From assembly GCA_017551625.1 (NCBI GenBank), contig JAFZLF010000057.1, forward strand, positions 1 through 64,000: a DNA stretch of 64,000 bases, read 5' to 3'. Both the position numbers and the translations under genes were made by a program. Within the stretch, counting starts at the first letter, position 1, and each line of letters opens with the position of its first letter. The notes below the pieces were generated by a model that was not told the origin of the DNA, did not search any database, and worked only from the letters and a program-made list of their open reading frames with translations. Source of the stretch: Clostridiales bacterium (lineage in GTDB: Bacteria > Bacillota > Clostridia > Saccharofermentanales > Saccharofermentanaceae). This document shows, piece after piece, positions 59,161 to 64,000 of this stretch.

Positions 59161-61236
59161 CTATCCGCCCAGTGAATAGATATAGATCCGCACACCGTCG
59201 AACTTCTTCAGGATCTTCAGAAGGCTGTTAAACGGGCGCCAGTCCTTGTCCTGTTCTTCCGGGGGAAGTTCGTCGTAGTGCTTCTTGATTTCTTCTGTGG
59301 TCGGGTTCCCGTTCATCGTCAGTTTATGGCGCCGCATCTGCTCACGGAGCTTCCCGGACAGTTCTTTCTTCTCCGCAACCGTGAGATCCTTGCGATTTTC
59401 TACCGCCGTCTCATAGTCGTTTCCCACGACCCATCCCATATCGATATGCTCACGCACCCATCTCTCGTGCTCCATCGGCGCGAAGATCGCGGCGTGCTCC
59501 GGCGTGAACTCCGTCACCATCTCGTAGTCCACCGGCTTGTCCGTATAGAAGCAGTTGATGGCGTCGAGATACCGGCTGAAATTCTTCGCGCGGTTCAGCG
59601 TCGACAGCTGATACTCGAGAGCCAGATCCTCGAAGATCTTCTCGAGCTGTTCGACCGGTGTGCCCTCGCCTTTTCTCCTTCCGTGAAGCGCCACTGCGAA
59701 ATCATAAAGGTGCAGGAAGTTACTGCTCGACAGGAAGATATGCTTATTCTTTCTGTCGTTTTTCCGTACACTCGGTGTAACATGAAGCGGGATATCCGTC
59801 GTATCTACGATCAACTTGATGTCTGCCGCGAAACGCTGTTCTTTCTCGGCCATGTCGCTATAGGCCTTGAGGCGCGGCGCATCGCCGATCTCACCGCCAT
59901 CTTCCCACGCCGCATACTCCTCTTTAAAGGCATTGATCTTGTCGATCTCCATGTCGTCATAGTAATAACAGGCGCGGATCTCTCCATCGGTAAAGTCGAA
60001 GTCCACCGCCATCGGATGAAGCTCCGTTCTGGAGTTCCTGCCGTACGCCGTCCTGTCCCAGCACTGGAGCTCGTCGCAGATCATCAGGAGGAAGGCCAGC
60101 GGGTGATCCTGCATGCGTATCGGTCCCTTGCGTTTGTTCTTGTCCTTATCTTTGTAGAAAGCGATCGAGAACTTGAAAAGACTGTTATGAAGCATGATGG
60201 CCGACAGCACATCGATATGCATCTTCTGGATCCGATCTCCGCCGAGCGACGATTCCAGTTCCCGGAAGAGTCTTCCGGCGCTAAAGAAAGCGTGGTCCAT
60301 AAAGTACCCGAAATCCTCCGGATCGGTCGGTTTCCTCTCTAGGATATCGAGCATCTTCTCTTCCGTAAATCCATAACGATCACCGAGTTTAGCTGCGATG
60401 TCGAAGGCCAGGATCTCCGTGACCGTATCAAACTCTTTCCCGTAAAGGCGGAGGAACTGTTTCTTTGCTTCCTGTCCGATATCGACGAGTGCGCCGAGAT
60501 CCCGGTACGCGACATAGATGCTCCCTTCCCCGCGCTTCTGGCGGTTCACTTCGAAATAGGACATGACCTGTTCGAAAGGAAGCTCGAAGGGATACCCGAT
60601 ATCGTGGAAGAGCGCCGTCAGTCCCCAGTACTCGAGGAACAGATTCGCCGCCGATGCGCCTTCGTCCTGACCCTCCTCACGCATGCCGTTTCGCACGTCA
60701 GCATAGAAGGCATCAAATGTTTCCCGAAAGGTCATATTCGTCTCATAGATCGCAAGACCCAGCATGAAAACATATACCGAGTGAGAATAGTGATCTCTGT
60801 GCTTCATGAGAAGAGAACTGCCGTTACTCTCAAACTCCGACAGCAGCTCCACCATCTTCTTCGATTTGCCGTAATGCCCGAGGAAGATCTCTAAGAAACA
60901 GTAGTAGACATCGTAGGCATCTTCCGCCACACCCGAATCGAAGAAGCGTCCGAGTGCTCTCTCGAGGCACAGACGGTTGTTATCCATCTGCATATCGTAA
61001 GGGATCTGGTTCTTCCGAAGCCCCGTGCCCTGATACTCGCCCGACTCGTCTTCCTTCTTCGTGATCTCCGGATCGAACTTCAGCTGCTCGCATCTTTCGT
61101 GGATGAACCGCAGCGCCGCAGACTTCAGATCCATCCCTGACCCGTTTTCATAAAGGGCCGGCTCAAAAGGACCGACGTCTCTACCGAACCGCTGACGGTT
61201 CACTTGCCTCATCTTTGCCCATGCCGTATATGCCAT
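59161..61236 (-). CDS. HD-domain phosphohydrolase-like protein with C-terminal RyR domain
   Basis: 691 residues, cytoplasmic. The HD-type metal motif is spread as HRDHYSHS (~146), LFHDIGYP (HD at 211-212), MDHAF and MLHNS; LLMICDELQCWDR near residue 400 fits the last metal Asp of HD phosphohydrolases. Residues ~588-691 match the RyR domain (EHERWVREHIDMGWVVGND, then HKLTMNG, HYDELPPEEQDKDWRPF). HD domains often cleave nucleotide signals, and RyR domains are thought to bind ligands. ATG 61236 after GGGAGGA; extended -10 promoter at 61324-61332. Confidence 0.78.
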   Translation of the reverse strand: MAYTAWAKMRQVNRQRFGRDVGPFEPALYENGSGMDLKSAALRFIHERCEQLKFDPEITKKEDESGEYQGTGLRKNQIPYDMQMDNNRLCLERALGRFFDSGVAEDAYDVYYCFLEIFLGHYGKSKKMVELLSEFESNGSSLLMKHRDHYSHSVYVFMLGLAIYETNMTFRETFDAFYADVRNGMREEGQDEGASAANLFLEYWGLTALFHDIGYPFELPFEQVMSYFEVNRQKRGEGSIYVAYRDLGALVDIGQEAKKQFLRLYGKEFDTVTEILAFDIAAKLGDRYGFTEEKMLDILERKPTDPEDFGYFMDHAFFSAGRLFRELESSLGGDRIQKMHIDVLSAIMLHNSLFKFSIAFYKDKDKNKRKGPIRMQDHPLAFLLMICDELQCWDRTAYGRNSRTELHPMAVDFDFTDGEIRACYYYDDMEIDKINAFKEEYAAWEDGGEIGDAPRLKAYSDMAEKEQRFAADIKLIVDTTDIPLHVTPSVRKNDRKNKHIFLSSSNFLHLYDFAVALHGRRKGEGTPVEQLEKIFEDLALEYQLSTLNRAKNFSRYLDAINCFYTDKPVDYEMVTEFTPEHAAIFAPMEHERWVREHIDMGWVVGNDYETAVENRKDLTVAEKKELSGKLREQMRRHKLTMNGNPTTEEIKKHYDELPPEEQDKDWRPFNSLLKILKKFDGVRIYIYSLGG

Positions 61237-61323
61237 ATGATGCGTCCTCCCACGCCCATGTTCCGGCCAGGCCTGCACGAACGGCATTTCCGGCCGGTTT
61301 CACCCGTGATCCAACATATAGCC

Positions 61324-61332
61324 ATTATACCA
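61324..61332 (-). promoter_or_regulatory. Extended -10 promoter before the HD-RyR gene
   Basis: Minus strand TGGTATAAT (TATAAT at 61324-61329 with upstream TGG), 88 bases before the start at 61236 and just beyond the lipase stop. No convincing -35. Confidence 0.5.
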
Positions 61333-61342
61333 TAGGGAGGTC

Positions 61343-62698
61343 TTAAAAACCTTTCTTCTTAAGGTCGGCGACGATCTGCACGAAGAGCTCCCGCACGTCA
61401 AATCCATCGATATTCTCGCGGTTGAGATCGATGACATCGCCATGTGAGATACCACGCTTCCCGTTCACGGTAAGGAAGTGATAATCTTCTCCCCAGTTAA
61501 AAGATTTCGCACCGACGAGCCCATCGTTCGGGCCATCGAAGTGACCCACCAGGAATGTCGAGAAATTGAGCGGGAACTGACCGGAAGTCGCATGGTTCAG
61601 TTTGGATCCGTAGCTCTGGCAGTAGATGCCCTCCGGATCCGGCATCTCTTCATTTAATCTCGCGCAGGCCGAAGATGTCAGGTCGGTTACCGCCGCGAGG
61701 AAATTCGGATTCGGATCGCCGGCTTTACGAAGCGCCGCCTCATACATGGAGGCCACCCGCACCTGATGGGATTCCCCGATCTTACTTAAGAGATAATCCG
61801 CAAATTCACAACCTCTGTGTGGTGTATTGATCGTCGTCAGGCTGGCCACATACGGAGCCGCGCCGAATCTCGCGATCGCCATTCTGCTGTCGAGTCCGCC
61901 CTTCGAGTGGGCGATGATGTTCACCTTCCCGCAGCCGGTCTCCTCGCAGATCTTCTTTATACGCTCCGCAAGCTCCATTCCGCTTGTCGTGACCGAGGCA
62001 GCCGACTGCTGGTTCCCGTAGAAGATGCGCGCGCCGTTCTTCTCGAGCACCGCCGGGACGCGTCCCCAGTAGTTAAAGAAACGAAAGTCACGGAAGAAGA
62101 CTCCGTGCACCATGAGGATCGGATATTTGCACGCGCAGATCTGTTCGGAGGCGCGCGATTCATCCAGGAGGATCTTGTCGTTTTCGAACTTCACTTCCTT
62201 ATCGGCGATGCGGATAATGATGCCCAGCGCGATCAGGTGCGCGATCGGGATCATGCCGCAGAGGATACCGATCACACGGTACTTCATGCCGAGCTGGTTC
62301 GTCGTGATATAGACCCGGACGATGCCGTTCCAGAAGATGATATTTTCGATCACCACGATGAGGACGATATGCCCCGTCCACTTCCACGGCGCATCGCCGA
62401 TCGCAGGGATATCCCGGCCTTCAAGCGCCCCACACATACCGGGGATATTGAAGGCCAGATTGATGACCATCGTGACCAGAAATATCTTCAGCAGCATCGA
62501 TCCAGCCTGCGTATTCTTAAGGCGCAGGGAGTGTATCTTTGCCGATGCTCCCGGGAAGACCGGCAGCACCTGGAGGACCAGGAAAAGAGGGATCAGAAGC
62601 AGCAGGAACCACTTTGAAACAGGCAGCATCACGAAGTTACCTAAGACCAGCCCGCATGCTGTGCCAAGAATGAAATAAAGGATCTCCAGAACGATCAT
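61343..62698 (-). CDS. Membrane-anchored lipase-like alpha/beta hydrolase
   Basis: 451 residues. Four or five membrane helices (~1-175: LYFILGTACGLVLGNFVML, VLIVVIENIIFWNGIV and others) precede a lipase domain: PILMVHGVFF oxyanion segment, nucleophile AHSKGG, INTPHRG, GPNDGLV (acid) and RGISHGDVIDL (His). This is the arrangement of triacylglycerol-lipase-like proteins of clostridia. Start ATG 62698 after GGGGAGA. Located between the ATPase and HD-RyR genes in the same direction; it may be an ordinary envelope lipase or a membrane-attacking effector of the island. Confidence 0.82.
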   Translation of the reverse strand: MIVLEILYFILGTACGLVLGNFVMLPVSKWFLLLLIPLFLVLQVLPVFPGASAKIHSLRLKNTQAGSMLLKIFLVTMVINLAFNIPGMCGALEGRDIPAIGDAPWKWTGHIVLIVVIENIIFWNGIVRVYITTNQLGMKYRVIGILCGMIPIAHLIALGIIIRIADKEVKFENDKILLDESRASEQICACKYPILMVHGVFFRDFRFFNYWGRVPAVLEKNGARIFYGNQQSAASVTTSGMELAERIKKICEETGCGKVNIIAHSKGGLDSRMAIARFGAAPYVASLTTINTPHRGCEFADYLLSKIGESHQVRVASMYEAALRKAGDPNPNFLAAVTDLTSSACARLNEEMPDPEGIYCQSYGSKLNHATSGQFPLNFSTFLVGHFDGPNDGLVGAKSFNWGEDYHFLTVNGKRGISHGDVIDLNRENIDGFDVRELFVQIVADLKKKGF

Positions 62699-62749
62699 AA
62701 TCATATCTCCCCGAATCATCTTTATGTAGTACGCATCTTCCGACCCGAA

Positions 62750-63790
62750 CTACAGCCTGTAATTCCTCGTTACTTCGTAGAAACGAGGAAGCGAAAGAGC
62801 AATATATCCGTATTTCGGCGCATCGATGATGCCTCGAGCCATCAGGTTTTCTCTGTATCTGGAAAAAGTGCTGCTATTCACAGAAGCCCTCTGACATACA
62901 GCACTTGTTTTTACCTCGTCTTCCGAGATCGCGCGCATGATCTTCTTCTCCGTCCCGGAAAGCGAAGACCAGATCTTCTTATACACGAAGTCATCGAGCA
63001 GTTCATCCAGCTCCTCCAGCACCGTGTTCAATCCCATCCCTCTGTTATTCCAGTATGAGATACCCAGCGCCTGAAATGCAAATGCATATCCCTTAGTGAT
63101 ATCCGCGAGTTCTTTTGCTTCTTCCTCACCGATCCCGAATATCGTCTTATACTGTCTTGTGATCTGAAGGATACTGAGAGGTCCTGTGACGATTTTCGGA
63201 GAACGGAGAAGGAAAGTCAGCGCCGGATCATTCTGGATCCCGTTAATGTTCTCATAAAGTCCGGTCATGATCATGAAGATCGGAAAATCCTGTCTGACGA
63301 AGATCTGAAACTGACTGGCGAAGATCTTCATGTTGTCATCATGAATGACCTCATCGATCGTGACCAGCACACGCTTTTTCTTTTTGATCAGAGACCTGAA
63401 ACACTTCTCGATCATACCGACATGATCCGTATCCGCTTCTCCTCCGCTGATCCCGAGTCCGAATCCTCCGGCAGATACACTGAAACCTTTGCTGAGAAGC
63501 TCAGGCTTTGATCTGCACGCATCACTTAACCGGATCGCAAAATTCGAGAGAAGATCCATAGCCGGATTGAGATTGATGACTACCCAGTCTTTCTTCTCAC
63601 CGAGAATCTTCGCCACCGTAGTCATGAGCACCGTCTTCCCAGAGCCCCTGATCCCCTCGATGAGAAATGTCTGACATACCGCATTTTCCGCTTCAAAAGC
63701 ACTGACGATCCGGTCTGTATCTTCGTATCGGGCGATCTGCTTATTCGGTTGCTTCCCGAAGGTGATCGTAAATGGATTTGCGCCGTTCAT
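62750..63790 (-). CDS. AAA/archaeal-type ATPase with winged-helix C-terminus
   Basis: 346 residues. Walker A GIRGSGKT, Walker B VLVTIDEV, arginine-finger-like LLRSPKIV, and a C-terminal winged helix (AVCQRASVNSSTFSRYRENLMARG). The layout is that of prokaryotic STAND/ORC-like ATPases that sense a ligand or regulate nearby genes. ATG 63790 follows GAGGAGGT. The four TTACCATAACT sites just upstream (63828-63906) are candidate self-binding sites. Confidence 0.82.
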   Translation of the reverse strand: MNGANPFTITFGKQPNKQIARYEDTDRIVSAFEAENAVCQTFLIEGIRGSGKTVLMTTVAKILGEKKDWVVINLNPAMDLLSNFAIRLSDACRSKPELLSKGFSVSAGGFGLGISGGEADTDHVGMIEKCFRSLIKKKKRVLVTIDEVIHDDNMKIFASQFQIFVRQDFPIFMIMTGLYENINGIQNDPALTFLLRSPKIVTGPLSILQITRQYKTIFGIGEEEAKELADITKGYAFAFQALGISYWNNRGMGLNTVLEELDELLDDFVYKKIWSSLSGTEKKIMRAISEDEVKTSAVCQRASVNSSTFSRYRENLMARGIIDAPKYGYIALSLPRFYEVTRNYRL

Positions 63791-63827
63791 ACCGTACCTC
63801 CTCACAGATTTGTCATCTATGGGAATC

Positions 63828-63906
63828 TTACCATAACTTGGTAATTTATGCAAAACTTACCATAACTCACCATAACTTTGCAATTATGCGTGAACTTACC
63901 ATAACT
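63828..63906 (-). promoter_or_regulatory. Four operator-like repeats upstream of the ATPase gene
   Basis: TTACCATAACT at 63828, 63857 and 63896 and TCACCATAACT at 63867, all in the same orientation with start-to-start spacings 29, 10 and 29. Placed between the ATPase start and the stop of the next gene. Confidence 0.65.
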
Positions 63907-64000
63907 CTACTTCGCCGGCACCTGTCCCATCAGATCAAGAAGTGCGGCGACATTCGCAACAATATTCTTCTTGTCCTTTGGCGCAGGCTTATACTGCAGG
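63907..64000 (-). CDS. C-terminal end of a protein (gene extends beyond window)
   Basis: Reading frame ends KDKKNIVANVAALLDLMGQ then VPAK and stop at 63907-63909. Only ~31 codons are visible. Coding is supported by codon pattern and direction; the family cannot be told. Confidence 0.5.
   Translation of the reverse strand, partial: LQYKPAPKDKKNIVANVAALLDLMGQVPAK

Noticed and set aside
158-63703. AAAAGCACT as a Chi-like recombination site
   Set aside because: Nine copies on one strand and seven on the other; Chi sites are strongly strand-biased.

Overview
The window is a chromosomal segment of a Gram-positive anaerobe, most likely a gut or rumen Clostridia member (Bacillota). The evidence is sigma-A type promoters, strong Shine-Dalgarno sites, lipoproteins in place of periplasmic proteins, desulfoferrodoxin, XRE regulators and a YkuK-like protein. 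Base composition is close to balanced. I see no rRNA, prophage, insertion sequence or CRISPR array.

Layout. 1-609 is the 5' part of an ABC ATPase. 953-11289 is an accessory block of secreted proteins: two related sets of small secreted protein, lipoprotein and solute-binding protein (the left set has a truncated binding protein), a third small secreted protein, another secreted protein and two XRE/transmembrane regulators. 11655-22880 holds an orphan Phd antitoxin, an unusual isomerase/acyl-CoA-synthetase fusion, a GGDEF-EAL enzyme, a HAD phosphatase, small membrane proteins, a DUF1846 protein and dtd. 22947-25111 holds tRNA-Arg, a 2H phosphoesterase and two Nudix proteins. 25115-29009 holds a serpin, a lipoprotein and a superoxide reductase preceded by a tandem hairpin array. 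29124-37320 is a MacAB-like export operon with two low-complexity adaptors plus a NatAB-like ABC exporter. 37493-39204 pairs a HAD phosphatase with a glycerol-1-phosphate-dehydrogenase-like enzyme. 39363-40764 is a promoter, an attenuator-like leader, a 55-residue ORF and 11 tRNA genes. 40831-42285 holds a YkuK-like protein, a second hairpin array and a BrnT/BrnA toxin-antitoxin pair. 42317-49784 is a two-component system with lipoprotein, esterase and GH3 glucosidase. 49856-52621 holds a zinc-ribbon membrane protein and a uracil permease.

52833-63790 is the most interesting block. It is a co-directional run of an AAA ATPase with winged helix, a membrane lipase, an HD-domain protein ending in a RyR domain, a double-TIR/TPR protein, a single-TIR protein, a Ser/Thr kinase with a propeller-like C-terminus, and an unknown protein. 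I read it as a candidate NAD-derived-nucleotide signalling or immunity system in which TIR products could be sensed by the RyR domain; that is inference.

Across the whole window the 9-mer AAAAGCACT occurs 16 times, on both strands and in several reading frames, against about 0.5 expected. Three intrinsic terminators share the same unpaired internal-loop sequence. Both look like genome-wide sequence systems not explained by the genes.
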